From positions 1-56,868 of the forward strand of contig CAZSNT010000050.1 in assembly GCA_964607765.1 (NCBI GenBank): 56,868 nucleotides of DNA. The letters run 5' to 3'. The notes beneath the pieces are model-generated. The model did not search any database, was not told the origin of the DNA, and was given only the letters and a program-made list of their open reading frames with translations. Made by a program: the position numbers and the translations under genes. Below are positions 8,246-18,900 of this stretch, piece by piece (the stretch's first letter is position 1; each line of letters begins with the position of its first letter). The DNA comes from CAZSNT01 sp964607765. Lineage in GTDB: Bacteria; Verrucomicrobiota; Lentisphaeria; Oligosphaerales; JABHEG01.

Positions 8246-9726
8246 GCTTCCTCCAACGGCGTTGCTGACGGGCTGTCCGGGCGTGCCGCCTGCCAGCCGG
8301 CATCCATCCGCGCGAGCAGATCACGCAGCAATGCCTGGGTCTCCGGTTGCGTTGCGATGTTCGCGTTGCCGTCCGGGTCGGTCTCGTAGTCATACAGTTC
8401 ATAGCGCCCACTGCCCGGCAACTGGAAGTCGCTGCCGCTCGGCATGGGCGCGTCGTAGGCGGTGAGGCGATATCTCTCCGTCCGCATGGAACGTGCCCCA
8501 CCCCAGACATTGAACGCCGCCTTCTTCCATTTCCGCGACGGATCTCGCAGCAGCGGCATCATGCTGACCCCCTCGAGGTGATCCGGCGCCGGCAGACCGG
8601 CCCACTCGCACAAGGTCGGATAGAGATCAACGAGCTCGACCAGCGATCCCGTGGCCTTGCCGTCCGTGATTCCCGACGCCGCAATCATCAACGGGATTCT
8701 GACCGACTCCTCGTAGTTGCTGCATTTCGACCACAACAGGTGCTCTCCCAGGTGCCAGCCATTGTCACTGGCCAGAACGATCATCGTGTTGTCGGCCATG
8801 CCCGTCTGGTCCAAGGCGTCGAGCACCCGCCCGATCTGCGCGTCGAGGAAACTGACAGAGGCCCAGTAGCCGTGAACGAGCTCACGCTGCTTGTCTTCGG
8901 GCAGACGAGGGAAGGTCTCCGCACTCAGATCCGTACGTTGCGCGTCTGCGGCGTTCACGACTTGGTCGCCGTAGTGCATCAGATCGCCCCAAGTGTTGCG
9001 GCTGACGGCTCCTTTGGGGAAGAACTGGCTCTCCGCCAGGTCGATTTCCTCGCGCTTGTACAAGTCCCAGTATTTCTTCGGCACAGCCCACGGAAGGTGC
9101 GGACGGTAGAACCCCACCGCGAGAAAGAGAGGCCTGCCTGACTTGCTGTAGGCCTCGATGTCGGCAACCGCTCTGTCTGCGGACTTCGCATCGGGATAGG
9201 CGCTGTCCGGCGCATCGACACACTCGGTGAGGGCAGACGTGTTGCGGCGGGTCGTCGCAAAGCTCCTGCCGTCCAGGTTCTCTCTCAGTTGGTACCCGGA
9301 ACAGTAGCCGTTACAGACCAGTTCCTGCTCATGAAACGTGTGCGTGTACCGTCTCGTCCACGATTCCGGGTCGTCGTTGTTGACGTGATAGACTTTCCCG
9401 ATCGAGATCGTGTCGTAGCCGTTTGCCCTGAATTGTCCAGGCAGAGAGGGCAGTCCTCTGCTCAGGACGTCGGCTGCCCCCCACCCCGTAGAGGGCGTCG
9501 CATACGTGCCGGTGAGCGTGCTGACGCGAGACGGGCCGCACACGGGGACCTGGCAATAGGCCCTGCTGAACACAAGCGACCGCCTTGCCAGTCGATCCAG
9601 ATTGGGCGTGATCAGTTTGGTCTTGCCGTAGCAGTTGATCTCAGGTCTGAGATCATCGACATACAGAAAGAGGACGTTCTTGCCCTGCGGCTGTTGCGGG
9701 GGGTTCTTTCTCGCTGGCTCGTTCAT
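8242..9726 (-). CDS. Sulfatase, iduronate-2-sulfatase-like
   Basis: The 494-aa protein opens VLFLYVDDLRPEINCYG, the form typical of iduronate-2-sulfatases. Its signature is VCGPSRVSTLTGTY with the modified Cys at residue 63. Motifs FLAVGFYRPHLPWAVPKKYW and ASDNGWHLGEH are also those of the IDS-like subgroup. This suggests 2-O-sulfated uronic acid (iduronate or similar) as substrate, which fits a dermatan/chondroitin-sulfate-like target. The C-terminal domain YELYDYETDPDGNANIA is canonical. A good ribosome binding site (AAGGAGAG, 9734-9741) supports the ATG at 9726. It overlaps the next sulfatase by four bases. No signal peptide is visible. Confidence 0.9.
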   Translation of the reverse strand: MNEPARKNPPQQPQGKNVLFLYVDDLRPEINCYGKTKLITPNLDRLARRSLVFSRAYCQVPVCGPSRVSTLTGTYATPSTGWGAADVLSRGLPSLPGQFRANGYDTISIGKVYHVNNDDPESWTRRYTHTFHEQELVCNGYCSGYQLRENLDGRSFATTRRNTSALTECVDAPDSAYPDAKSADRAVADIEAYSKSGRPLFLAVGFYRPHLPWAVPKKYWDLYKREEIDLAESQFFPKGAVSRNTWGDLMHYGDQVVNAADAQRTDLSAETFPRLPEDKQRELVHGYWASVSFLDAQIGRVLDALDQTGMADNTMIVLASDNGWHLGEHLLWSKCSNYEESVRIPLMIAASGITDGKATGSLVELVDLYPTLCEWAGLPAPDHLEGVSMMPLLRDPSRKWKKAAFNVWGGARSMRTERYRLTAYDAPMPSGSDFQLPGSGRYELYDYETDPDGNANIATQPETQALLRDLLARMDAGWQAARPDSPSATPLEEA

Positions 9727-9733
9727 ACCATTT

Positions 9734-9741
9734 CTCTCCTT
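9734..9741 (-). promoter_or_regulatory. Ribosome binding site of the IDS-like sulfatase
   Basis: AAGGAGAG on the minus strand, seven bases before the ATG at 9726. Confidence 0.65.
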
Positions 9742-9809
9742 CCGCTGCTTCCGCTTTCACTCCTTCCCGCGCTCTCGCTTGCGGCGCGTCGCGAGGCGCT
9801 CCCGCAGAG

Positions 9810-11255
9810 CTACTTCTCTTCTGTTACCCTCCTCCAATTCTCCCAGAAGTAGAGTGGGCAGTCCGCCATGCTCTCGAACCTCTGACGCCAGAACTTGTCC
9901 GTGTTCGGCACAACGCCCTCGCCTGCTTGCTTCCCCATCTGTTTCGCTTTGGCAATCATGTCTGCAATGCGGGCTGCGTGAGCAGGATCACCTGCCAGGT
10001 TGCGGGTTTCGAAGGGGTCGTTCTCGAGGTCGAACAGCTGAAGGTGTCCGTTGCCGTACAGGATGATCTTGTACCGACTGTCGCGAAGGCCGCGCATTTC
10101 TTCCTTGTACGCGAAGATGGCCTCTTCCCGTGCCGGCTTCTCGGGGTCAAGAATATTGGGAAGGAAGCTCTCAGTGTCCACCGTGTCCGGGATCTCTGTT
10201 CCGGTCATTTCACAGAGCGTTGGGAAGACATCCGACAGATAGACGAACGCGTCACTTTCCTTTCCCTCCGGGAAGCCGGGCCCACAGACGGCAAGGGGAA
10301 GCCTCATTTCGTGTTCGTAGAGGCTTGACTTGTGAATCAGGCCGTGGTCACTAAGTGCCAGCCCATTGTCAGAGGTAAAGATGACAATGGTGTTGTCCAT
10401 CGCGCCCGTGCGCTCCAACTCGTCGAGAATGCGCCCCACATCGAGGTCAAAACTGCTGACCATCGCGTAGTACTGCCCGATAACACTGCGCCACTGTTCC
10501 AGGTCGAGGGGCGGGGCGAGTTTGCCGACGCCGGGCACTTCGTAGGGGCGCACGTTGGTGTCGTCTTGATTGAACCCTGCGAACTCCTCGTGGCTGATGG
10601 CGGCGTTCTCCGGCAGCGGCGGGAGCCGGTCGCCCTTGTAGTATTCCAGAAAGTCCGGCTCGCAGTAGAGAGGGTCATGAGGCGTGGGCGGCGCATAGAA
10701 CGCCAGGAAAGGCTTCTCGGACCGGGACGCGTCGCCAATATAGGAGACGAGAGGATCGACAAAGTGCTGCCTTCGGTGCAGTTCCTCGCCGTCGTCCAGG
10801 TTGTCTATGTTTCCCAGGATGTCGATGTATACGTGTTCGTCGAAGGCGGACTCGGCGAGGTGATAGGTGTTCCCGCTTTTGCCACAGTAGTAGGTGTCAT
10901 ATCCTGCCTCACCTATCGTTGTTGGCACTACCGGCACGCAAGGGAGGGGCGCGTCCAGAATGTCTCTCTTCTGCACGTGGTCGTAGACCCTGACGGTGTA
11001 GTCCATCGGCAGCTTGAAGATGGAACGTCCGGACATGAGCATGACACGGCTGGGCTGACAGACGGCAGGCGTGTTTGCTCCCATGAGGTAGCAGTGGTTG
11101 AACTGTATGCCGCGTTGCGTTATCCGGTCGATGTTGGGGGTCCTGATGAGCGGGTTGACCGAACCGATACAGTCTGCTCTGAGGTCGTCGGCAACAATGA
11201 CCACAATGTTCGGTGTTGGGCCTGCATTGTCTGTGTTCTCGGATGTTCTGGTCAT
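9810..11255 (-). CDS. Sulfatase, formylglycine (Cys) type
   Basis: The opening NIVVIVADDLRADCIG is at residues 16-31 of the chosen protein (481 aa). The signature VCQPSRVMLMSGRS has its modified Cys at residue 66. Gln in the second signature position is uncommon but keeps the C-x-P-x-R pattern. FLAFYAPPTPHDPLYCEPDF and FTSDNGLALSDHGLIHKSSL complete the core. The frame can be extended upstream to a TTG at 11306, but that would overlap the PL8-like gene, so ATG at 11255 is preferred. It follows the PL8-like gene by 34 bases and probably shares its transcript. No signal peptide is seen. Confidence 0.88.
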   Translation of the reverse strand: MTRTSENTDNAGPTPNIVVIVADDLRADCIGSVNPLIRTPNIDRITQRGIQFNHCYLMGANTPAVCQPSRVMLMSGRSIFKLPMDYTVRVYDHVQKRDILDAPLPCVPVVPTTIGEAGYDTYYCGKSGNTYHLAESAFDEHVYIDILGNIDNLDDGEELHRRQHFVDPLVSYIGDASRSEKPFLAFYAPPTPHDPLYCEPDFLEYYKGDRLPPLPENAAISHEEFAGFNQDDTNVRPYEVPGVGKLAPPLDLEQWRSVIGQYYAMVSSFDLDVGRILDELERTGAMDNTIVIFTSDNGLALSDHGLIHKSSLYEHEMRLPLAVCGPGFPEGKESDAFVYLSDVFPTLCEMTGTEIPDTVDTESFLPNILDPEKPAREEAIFAYKEEMRGLRDSRYKIILYGNGHLQLFDLENDPFETRNLAGDPAHAARIADMIAKAKQMGKQAGEGVVPNTDKFWRQRFESMADCPLYFWENWRRVTEEK

Positions 11256-11289
11256 TCTTCTGGCCTCGCTGTATTGTGAGCGTCTGTCT

Positions 11290-14200
11290 CTAATCCGCGG
11301 GAACAAGAGAAAAGTGCGCGGGCAAGCTGCCGTTGCGCTTCGTCAACTCAATCGTCGTCATGCCCTCGCTTCGAGCCAGCACCCGACACTCCTGCGAGTC
11401 CTCGGAAGGCATCCACATTCCCTTGAAAGTGAGGGCAAAGGGGGCTTGCGACGTCGGCTTCAGTCCGGCATAGCAGTCATCGGTCGGGTCGGACGTGTCC
11501 AGGCTGCACGCCAGTCCGCCTTGGCCATCCTCTTTCACCATTACCACGCAGACACGGTCCACCAGCATCAACGGTCCGATGCCGGCGCGCGGCGTTCTTG
11601 CCATCGGAACATGGGTCCCCGGCCCCCCTGAGAACCAGACATAGCCGTAGGTCCGGCTAGCTCGATCGAACAGAGCATGCACATCCCTGACCATATGCAG
11701 CACTTTGTAGGGCGGGGCGTCCTGTGAGTTCATTGACTGCGAGATCACTGCCATCTCCTCAGGCGTGGCATCAGGGATGATCGTGTACGCGCAGGAGGCA
11801 TCGTCCTTGCTCGCACCGTGGTCGAAATACGCCAGATGATAGTTCCGCGAAGTCGGCGTGAATGCCGCCTCCATGGTCCGTGCGAAGTCAGCTGCGCACT
11901 TGCCGCCTGGCGCCTTGGGAGCGGCGGCGATCTTCTCAATCGCCCCGGACGCCGGGTCCTTGAGATACGCGGTCCTCATCAGGGTCCACTCCTGGCAGCG
12001 CTTGTACACCTGCAACGGGTCGTTGCCGGGATGGATGAGATAGCCCGTGCCGTTGCGGTCAATGAGCCACTGAGTGTTTTCTCCGCGCTCGACCGTCTCC
12101 TCGAACGGGAAGGATGTCTCCCGTGCTCCGTTGACCCACACGGGGTCGTCATCTGCATCCATGCAGTACTGGTAGACAGTCGTGCTCATAGCGGCTCCGT
12201 CCTCACTCCGTATCCCTGACGTGAGTGAAGTGATCCGGTCGTCGAAACAGAAGACGGAGCGCTGCATGTGCTTCATCTGCAGCCCCCATACGCCATTCTT
12301 CCCCTGGCTCGTGCCGCCACCTACCTGATAGGGGTTCGCTCCTCCCTGAATCCCCCAGCGCATCAACTCGTATGACTTCCTGCGCGGGGATGTAGTCCCG
12401 GGAATGTGGCTCCAGTTATAGCCGTCCACTCTTGCGGGATGGCCGAACGCCGACAGCCCCTCAGGTCCGGGATCGTCGGCGTAGACCAGGATGGCGCCGT
12501 GCTTCGAATACCGGATATAGCTCGCCTCGCGGCCGTAGTCCTCGTAGGTTGTGAAGAACCCGTGTCCTCCCGAGAGCGCCACACACCAGCCCGGCCTGCG
12601 ATGGTACGCTGCAGACCCCGAATTGAGACAGAAATGGCCTTCAGGCCGTCTGCGGACGAGACCTTGGGCTTGCAGTTCATCGGCAAGCTTCAGGGACTTC
12701 TTAATCCTGTCTGATTTCCCACGCCCGCCTGCGGTCCGCGTTTCCACTGTCCTCAGGTGGTCAGAATAGCTGAGGTGGTAGCCACCCAGTTCAGGGTCAT
12801 AGCTCCCGTTGAGTGCGCGCAGGCAATTCAGGATGCCGTCGAAGCCGCCGACCCCACGCTTCGTTCCAAGACTCGCCCTGGCCTGGACGAGAGTCGGGAA
12901 CGGGGTAGCCCAGGCCTTCCACACGAAGTACCTGTGCAACCCAGGCAATACAGGCAGGTTAGGAAGAAAACACGTGCCGCGAAAGAACGAACAGAAGTTC
13001 ACGTAGTGACTGACGTTGATATCAGCGTATGACACATGGTGACAGCCGTGGTAGATCATCCCTCCGTCCGGCAGAAGCGTCCTCGGCAGGGCCTTTTCCA
13101 CGAAACGCCGGAATAGATATATGTACTGCAATTTCACCGGTCCGTCCGGCAGTTCCGTCACGAGTACTCGCAGCGTCCCCAGGAGAGCCCTCGTGGTGGG
13201 CGGGCTCGCGTGCGGGTGCTCTGCGAAGATCTTCTTCCCTCTGGTAGAGAAGACAAAGGCCGTAACGAACTCCTCCAGTCGACCCGTTGCCCGGAGTTCC
13301 TCAGTCAGAATGGATCGCGCCATTGAAGCCTTGATCTTGGGGGACGTCAGAATGTCGCCCATGTTCACCGCGTCAGCCGAATAGCCTTGATCCAGGAAGT
13401 AGTCACAGCAGTCGAGGTACATGTCCAGCAGCTCGTCCCGGATTTCCGGCAGGCGGGCCTTTCGGTAAACCGCGGCAATCTGTTCGACGCACTGAATGAA
13501 ACGAAAGTAGTTCCCCTTGTCCGGCCCCAAGAAACGCGGATTGGCGGATGCTCTCTTGACCTCGCTGCTGAGCTTCATTTCCCCCTCGAGCTCTTCGCTG
13601 GACGATGGCGGAGCTCTGTATGCCGGGCTGTGGAAGCCGCGCCTGAGTGGATCGACCAGGAGCGGCTCTCCGGTAACAGCATCACCTTCTCGGCGTATGT
13701 TGAATTCAGCGTACCAGCGACGAATCTGTGACAGCTCCCCAGGAGAAATGGATGCAGTGCGGGTCTTGTACTTCCTCCTATTGGCGGTCTTGCTCGGGCC
13801 CGGTTGCGCCGGCGCAAGCCTCTCCCTCAGGATCTTCATCCCTTCCCATTCCTCGTCGGTTACCGCGTCTCTTGTCCGGAGCGGCTCGATCCAGGGGCGG
13901 TTGACCGACAGGTCGCTGTTTGTGTAGAAACAGGTCTCCGGCGCCTTCAGCAGGTCAGGCTTGCCTGCCCATGGTTGCTGGTAGTCGGCATGCAGGACGC
14001 CGTCCGCCTCTGCCAGGCTGACATAGTCAAAGAAGAGCTGCCCGGTGGCGGCGCCCTCAGGGGGGAGTATCCGCATTTGGTCGATTCTGCTGCCGTCAAG
14101 CCCCAAGTCCCGGGCGTAATTGACGCCAAGCACACGCCAACCGCGGTAGTTCAGGTAGTACCAGCATTCCGCGATGTACTTCCCGCGATGGGAGAACTGG

Positions 14201-14517
14201 ACTCTCATGCGCCTCTGTCCGTGCGGTGCACCGTTGTAGACCCACATTCCCATCTGCGAACGGGGCCCCAGGAGTCGCTCCCGGGTACGGCAGATCAAGC
14301 GGTCGTCGGGAGCGCGCCACTGCCAGCGCAAAGAGCGGCGGCCTTGTTTGGAGCGCGTTGCGGATGTGGAGGCCGATCCCTCCGGGGTGGTTGTCCAGGC
14401 CGGACCAGGGGTTGGCGACTCAAACGGGAAGCACGCGGCATCACCGGCCTGGATGACGCCGCAGGCGGCGCCATGCAGCAGAGCCTGGAGCAGTAGCAGC
14501 CTGAGTCTCTTGTTCAT
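11290..14517 (-). CDS. PL8-like polysaccharide (chondroitin) lyase
   Basis: The protein is 1075 aa. A signal peptide (MNKRLRLLLLQALLHGAAC onward) predicts export. Residues ~25-175 are a jelly-roll domain like the Lyase_N module of chondroitin ABC lyases. Residues ~220-580 are the helical catalytic part. Residues ~600-1060 are the beta-sandwich. DGGMIYHGCHHVSY places His490 and Tyr497 seven residues apart, the spacing of catalytic His501/Tyr508 in chondroitinase ABC I. The expected reaction is beta-elimination of uronate-containing glycosaminoglycan-like chains. It starts a probable operon with the sulfatases and is divergent from the LacI gene. The whole-family match is by pattern only, and a hyaluronate/xanthan lyase specificity is possible. 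Confidence 0.68.
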   Translation of the reverse strand: MNKRLRLLLLQALLHGAACGVIQAGDAACFPFESPTPGPAWTTTPEGSASTSATRSKQGRRSLRWQWRAPDDRLICRTRERLLGPRSQMGMWVYNGAPHGQRRMRVQFSHRGKYIAECWYYLNYRGWRVLGVNYARDLGLDGSRIDQMRILPPEGAATGQLFFDYVSLAEADGVLHADYQQPWAGKPDLLKAPETCFYTNSDLSVNRPWIEPLRTRDAVTDEEWEGMKILRERLAPAQPGPSKTANRRKYKTRTASISPGELSQIRRWYAEFNIRREGDAVTGEPLLVDPLRRGFHSPAYRAPPSSSEELEGEMKLSSEVKRASANPRFLGPDKGNYFRFIQCVEQIAAVYRKARLPEIRDELLDMYLDCCDYFLDQGYSADAVNMGDILTSPKIKASMARSILTEELRATGRLEEFVTAFVFSTRGKKIFAEHPHASPPTTRALLGTLRVLVTELPDGPVKLQYIYLFRRFVEKALPRTLLPDGGMIYHGCHHVSYADINVSHYVNFCSFFRGTCFLPNLPVLPGLHRYFVWKAWATPFPTLVQARASLGTKRGVGGFDGILNCLRALNGSYDPELGGYHLSYSDHLRTVETRTAGGRGKSDRIKKSLKLADELQAQGLVRRRPEGHFCLNSGSAAYHRRPGWCVALSGGHGFFTTYEDYGREASYIRYSKHGAILVYADDPGPEGLSAFGHPARVDGYNWSHIPGTTSPRRKSYELMRWGIQGGANPYQVGGGTSQGKNGVWGLQMKHMQRSVFCFDDRITSLTSGIRSEDGAAMSTTVYQYCMDADDDPVWVNGARETSFPFEETVERGENTQWLIDRNGTGYLIHPGNDPLQVYKRCQEWTLMRTAYLKDPASGAIEKIAAAPKAPGGKCAADFARTMEAAFTPTSRNYHLAYFDHGASKDDASCAYTIIPDATPEEMAVISQSMNSQDAPPYKVLHMVRDVHALFDRASRTYGYVWFSGGPGTHVPMARTPRAGIGPLMLVDRVCVVMVKEDGQGGLACSLDTSDPTDDCYAGLKPTSQAPFALTFKGMWMPSEDSQECRVLARSEGMTTIELTKRNGSLPAHFSLVPAD

Positions 14518-14653
14518 GAGTGATTCTCACGCACCAGCCTCGCGCGGGCCGACCGAGCAAATGTCCGCGGGAACGCCTCACGCATTGCTGTATTTCCTCT
14601 TTCGGGTACCAGGGATGACCATAGCAGGCCCCGCGTTGATCGTCAATGGAAAC

Positions 14654-14669
14654 GTCAAAGTACTTTGAC
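14654..14669. promoter_or_regulatory. Perfect 16-bp palindrome, candidate LacI-family operator
   Basis: GTCAAAGTACTTTGAC is its own reverse complement. It sits in the divergent region between the PL8-like gene (minus) and the LacI-type regulator (plus), 91 bp before the regulator's ATG. Length, symmetry and place fit a LacI-family operator controlling one or both sides. Half-sites TTTGAC recur nearby, for example near 14733. Confidence 0.6.
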
Positions 14670-14670
14670 C

Positions 14671-14685
14671 CCTGTTTGAAACAGG
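14671..14685. promoter_or_regulatory. Second inverted repeat beside the palindrome
   Basis: CCTGTTTGAAACAGG has 7-bp arms around one central base and begins two bases after the 16-bp palindrome. It may be a second operator, or the start of the regulator's transcript. A weak promoter can be drawn with TTGAAA inside it and TAAAGT 17 bp downstream. Confidence 0.4.
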
Positions 14686-14759
14686 TAATGTCGGATACTA
14701 AAGTTGTGGTAATGAACAGTAGTTTGACCCTCATCACCCGGCCAGGCAGGCGGACGAAC

Positions 14760-15821
14760 ATGCCGGTAACTCTTAGCGAGATAGCCAGACACTGCGGCAA
14801 GAGCGTAACCACGGTCAGTCACGTGCTTCGGGGCGGGCACCAGGGGGAGCGTTACAGCGAGCGCACCCGGCAGAAGGTGCGGCAAGCCGCCGAGGAACTC
14901 GAGTACATCCCGAACTTCTTCGCGGCGCAGATTCAGAAGCAGAACCGTCGGGCCATCATGGTAGCTTTCGGGAGCTTCCGCGATCCCTACGCGGCGGCGA
15001 TCGCCTCGGCCTTCGAGGATGCCGCTGCTGAGCGCGGCTACTACATCTTCACCACTACCTTGGGGCGGCGGCGTGAGCGTCCGCTCTACCGGATCGCGTT
15101 GGGAGCGAATGGCATCCGTGCGCTCGCCGTGGTCGGGTACCTGACACGTTCCGAACTGACGGACAGAGCCCTGGGAGGCTACGCCCGGACCGGTGTGCAC
15201 GTTCTGAGCATTGGCCGACCAGTCAACCATCCACTCGTTTCACAAGTCGATTACGACAACGAGGCGGGTGTGGAAAGCGCGATCGATTACCTCATCGACC
15301 AGGGCGCCCGGCGGATTTGGGCTCTTGGCACTGGGCGAGCGGGGCCGTCCAACGTGACCGGCCTGCGCGCCCAACATGCCGTCGCCTACGGGCAACAGCG
15401 CGGCGGGCAGATCGAAGCGCGGTTTGCCGAACCGAGTTCCGGACTGGACCACGAGGCCAAAGCGGAAGCGATTGCCGATATGCTGGCCGATGGGGCCGTG
15501 CCGGATGCCATTCTCGGCTGTGCGGACACATGGGCTCTGGCTGCCATGCGGGCGCTCTGCCGGCGCGGCCTGAAGGTGGGGAGCGATGTGGCAGTTGTGG
15601 GTTATAACGACGAGCCGCATGCCGCCTTGGTCAACCCCCCGTTGACCACGGTTCGCATCCCGATGACTCAGCTGGGGCGGCTTGGCGCCAACGTGCTCAT
15701 CGACCAGTATGAAGGTCGCGAGTCGCCAGGCTCGCGCCTGTTGCTGCAGACTGAACTCATGATCCGGGCCTCAGGCGTTTTCGCCCCGCGTGGCAGAAGT
15801 CAAACCGACTCTCGCCGGTAA
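14760..15821 (+). CDS. LacI-family transcriptional regulator
   Basis: The 353-aa protein has an N-terminal helix-turn-helix, VTLSEIARHCGKSVTTVSHV (residues 3-22), followed by the hinge with YIPNFFAAQIQKQNRR. A periplasmic-binding-protein-like domain runs to about residue 335 (IMVAFGSFRDPYAAAIASAF, DVAVVGYNDEPHAALVNPPL, TTVRIPMTQLG). The start at 14760 puts the helix-turn-helix at the extreme N-terminus as usual in the family. An upstream in-frame ATG at 14646 would overlap the candidate operator. It lies between two divergently or co-directionally placed PL8-like genes and is the obvious local regulator of the locus. The ligand is probably a product sugar of the lyases. Confidence 0.9.
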   Translation: MPVTLSEIARHCGKSVTTVSHVLRGGHQGERYSERTRQKVRQAAEELEYIPNFFAAQIQKQNRRAIMVAFGSFRDPYAAAIASAFEDAAAERGYYIFTTTLGRRRERPLYRIALGANGIRALAVVGYLTRSELTDRALGGYARTGVHVLSIGRPVNHPLVSQVDYDNEAGVESAIDYLIDQGARRIWALGTGRAGPSNVTGLRAQHAVAYGQQRGGQIEARFAEPSSGLDHEAKAEAIADMLADGAVPDAILGCADTWALAAMRALCRRGLKVGSDVAVVGYNDEPHAALVNPPLTTVRIPMTQLGRLGANVLIDQYEGRESPGSRLLLQTELMIRASGVFAPRGRSQTDSRR

Positions 15822-15970
15822 CCCGGCGGACACGGGAGTCAACGATCAGCGCTGGAATGCGATCCGGCCACCGGCGCGCCGGCAACGGGAGAGCTGGCAG
15901 GACCCTCTTCCGAGTCAGCTCGGGCCGCAGATGGACCGCACAACTACTGCTGGAAAGAGAACCAAGCACC

Positions 15971-18900
15971 ATGAGCGCGTCACGCCACTTGGCAACCGCA
16001 AGACGGATGTCTCGCACACTGTCACGCCCGCAACCGATTCTCCTGTTCCTACTGGTCGAGGCACTACTCATGACCACCACTGCCGCGTCTGAACGCAGCC
16101 CCTTCGAGATGGAACTTGCGGACATCGCAGAATTGACGTTCGACCAAGTGCCGCCGGCCTTCACAGCCGTGGGCGCGTCCCGCCTCTACCTGGACAAAGC
16201 CGTGCGCAAGAGCGGGGCCAGTTCGCTCTGCTGGGAGTGGCGCGGACCCGACGCGGCGCTGGTCTTCCAGGACGACACGGTGTTCCGTCAGCTCTCCGGG
16301 CGGCAGGAACCGACGTCGTTCGACTGGCCCACGCACAACCGGGTCAGCGCGATCGGGTTCTGGCTCTACGCCGCCCAACCGCTGGCGGCGCCGATCGTCT
16401 TCGAGGTGGGGGATGGGCAGACCGCGTCGGCGCGCTTCGAGGTGTTCATGCCGCGCGGCGGCTGGCGCTACATCAGCGGGCTATGGGGGCGAGATGTCCC
16501 CGGGTTCCCCGACGCGGACAAGGCCGATCGGCTGACCGCGCGCCCTCCGCAAGGCGTGCCGGCAGGCAGGATTTGCCTGGACAACTTCACACCGCGATTC
16601 GAGACCGATGTTCGCTTCTTTGTCCCGTCCGAGGCGACGCCGTGGGTCTACCCCGCCGCCGCGCTGCCGCAGCCCGATGTTGCCGTCGTGGCCGACCTGT
16701 CGGAGCAGCAGGAACAGACCCTGGCGACACTGCGCGAGCGGCTTCTGGAGCCGTACCGGAACGCCCGCAGGCGCCCCGGCATGGCAGCAGTGGCCGAACG
16801 CTTCGACAGGTGGCAGATCCGACCGCACGACGGCAGTGTCACCGGCGCGCCGCTGCTGTCGGCAGACGTGAACGCCTACTGGGATCTGGTTGCGGACATC
16901 GCCCGCACGGCCAGCGCCACAACGGAGGGCGATGCGCGGGCCCGTCTGCACGAGATGGCCGTGTTGATGGCGCGACATTACCTGAGACAGGGCTGGGCGC
17001 CCGGCAACCGAAGCGCACACCCGCATCACGGCGTCCGCCAACCGGCAGAGAAGGGGTTTGCGTCGGCGCTGCTGTTGCTCCGGGACTGCTTCCGCGAGGA
17101 GGGGCTCTACGGTCCTCTGGTGGAGAGCTTTTGGGACTTGGGGTCGGGCGCACGGTTCTTCGAGGAGGAGCCGCACTACCGGCTTGGCATCGGCAATCGG
17201 ACCCGCAACGCTCTCTGTGGCGCACTGCTCTTCGATGACGGCAGCGCCTGGCCGCGCGTGCAGGCGATCCACCGCTGGCTGGAGCAAGGCGTGGGCTCAG
17301 GCGACCTGAAGCCGGACGGGTGCCTGTATCATCACGGCCAACACTACACCGGCTACAACATGCGTGGCGCAGGCTGTTTGATCGATTGCGTCGAGATCTT
17401 CAAAGTGACCGCCATGCCGCTGCCGCGCTGTCATGAGGCCGTGCGCCGGTTCGCCTGGATCAGCTTCTTCGCCGCCAGTGGGACGGAACTCCCGCATGTC
17501 TGGGGCGGTCGCTGGCGCAGCGGCACGTTGAGCGTCGGGCTGTACAACCGGCTTGCCATGCTGGGGACGCCGGACGGGGGCAGTTCGTTCGATACGGAAA
17601 CGGCGTCCATGTTCCTGCGGCTTTCGGGGCATGTGACGCGCCCGAACTTGCAGAAGCGCTACGCGCCGTCCGTGGCCGAGTTTCGCCAGCGAGGGGTTGA
17701 TCCTGCGCCGCTGCCGCAGGGGCATCTATCGCTCAACTACGCGGCGACCGGCATTCACAGGCGCGGTGACTGGGTGGCGGCCATCTCGGGCATGACGCCG
17801 TACGCGGTCGGCACAGAGATCTACGGGTATCAACACGCCAACGACTGGGGCCGCTACATTCACTACGGCAATCTGCAGCTCACGACCCGCGGCAGCAGCT
17901 TGGCCAGCGGGTTCGATCCGAAGCGCGGCTGGGACTTCAACCACAATCCCGGGACGACCTGCCGGAAGCTCCCGTACGAGCGCCTGACCACGCAGTTCCT
18001 GGTGGAGGAGCACCTCTCGGAGGAGACTTTCTCCGGGAGTACGAACCTACATGGCAACGGCGTCTACGGCATGAAGCTGCAGGAGCATGTCCCGGTGAGC
18101 ACAGGGCCGCCGCGGCGATGGTTGGGCAAGGCCGAATTCGACCGACGCGTGGAACAGGCCGCCTTCGACGAGACATTCCGCGCCCGCAAGTCCTACTTCT
18201 TCTTCGACAACCGGATCATCTGTCTTGGCAGCGGCATCGGGAGCCGCGACGAGCGCTTTCCGGTGGTCACCACGCTGCTGCAGACGGTCGTCCCCGACGG
18301 CGCCCCCGGTCACCTCACCGTGGACGGCGAGCCCACCGCGGACTTCCGGCGCTGGCGAAACCGCGCGCTGCATCTCGAGAACGCGGTGGGCAACCACTAC
18401 TTCATTCCGGCGCAGGACGCGCCTCTGGCAACGGCGCGACAAGAGCAGACGCGCCCGTACTACACCAGCCCACGCGAGGGATCGGAGCGGCGCGACGGCA
18501 CGGGGATCGTGGAGACCGCGTGGTTCGACCACGGTCGCGCGCCAGCGGGCGGCGCCTACCACTACGCCATCTTGGTCGCGCCCGAGCCGGCGGAAGTCGC
18601 GGCCTTCGCCCAGGCTGCGCCCTACACAGTGTTGCAGCAGGACGACCAGGCCCACGTCGTCCACGACCCGGCGACAAAGAGCACGGGCTTCGTGGTTTTC
18701 GACGCCGACGAGTTCGGCGGCCATGGGGTGCTTCGCGGCGTCTCGAGGCCATGTCTGCTGCTGACCCGGCTGGACGACGACGGTCACCTGCACATCGCCG
18801 CGACCGACCCGGATCTTGGTCCCGGGGCCGGCGGCGCATCCAAGTTGCCAACAGGAATCTCGCCGAGTTATCCGGTCGGCACGACAGTCCGGGTCTCGCT

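Noticed and set aside
11256..11306. TTG start for the fourth sulfatase
   Set aside because: It would overlap the end of the PL8-like gene and add a basic leader. ATG 11255 gives the normal distance to the first metal-binding motif.
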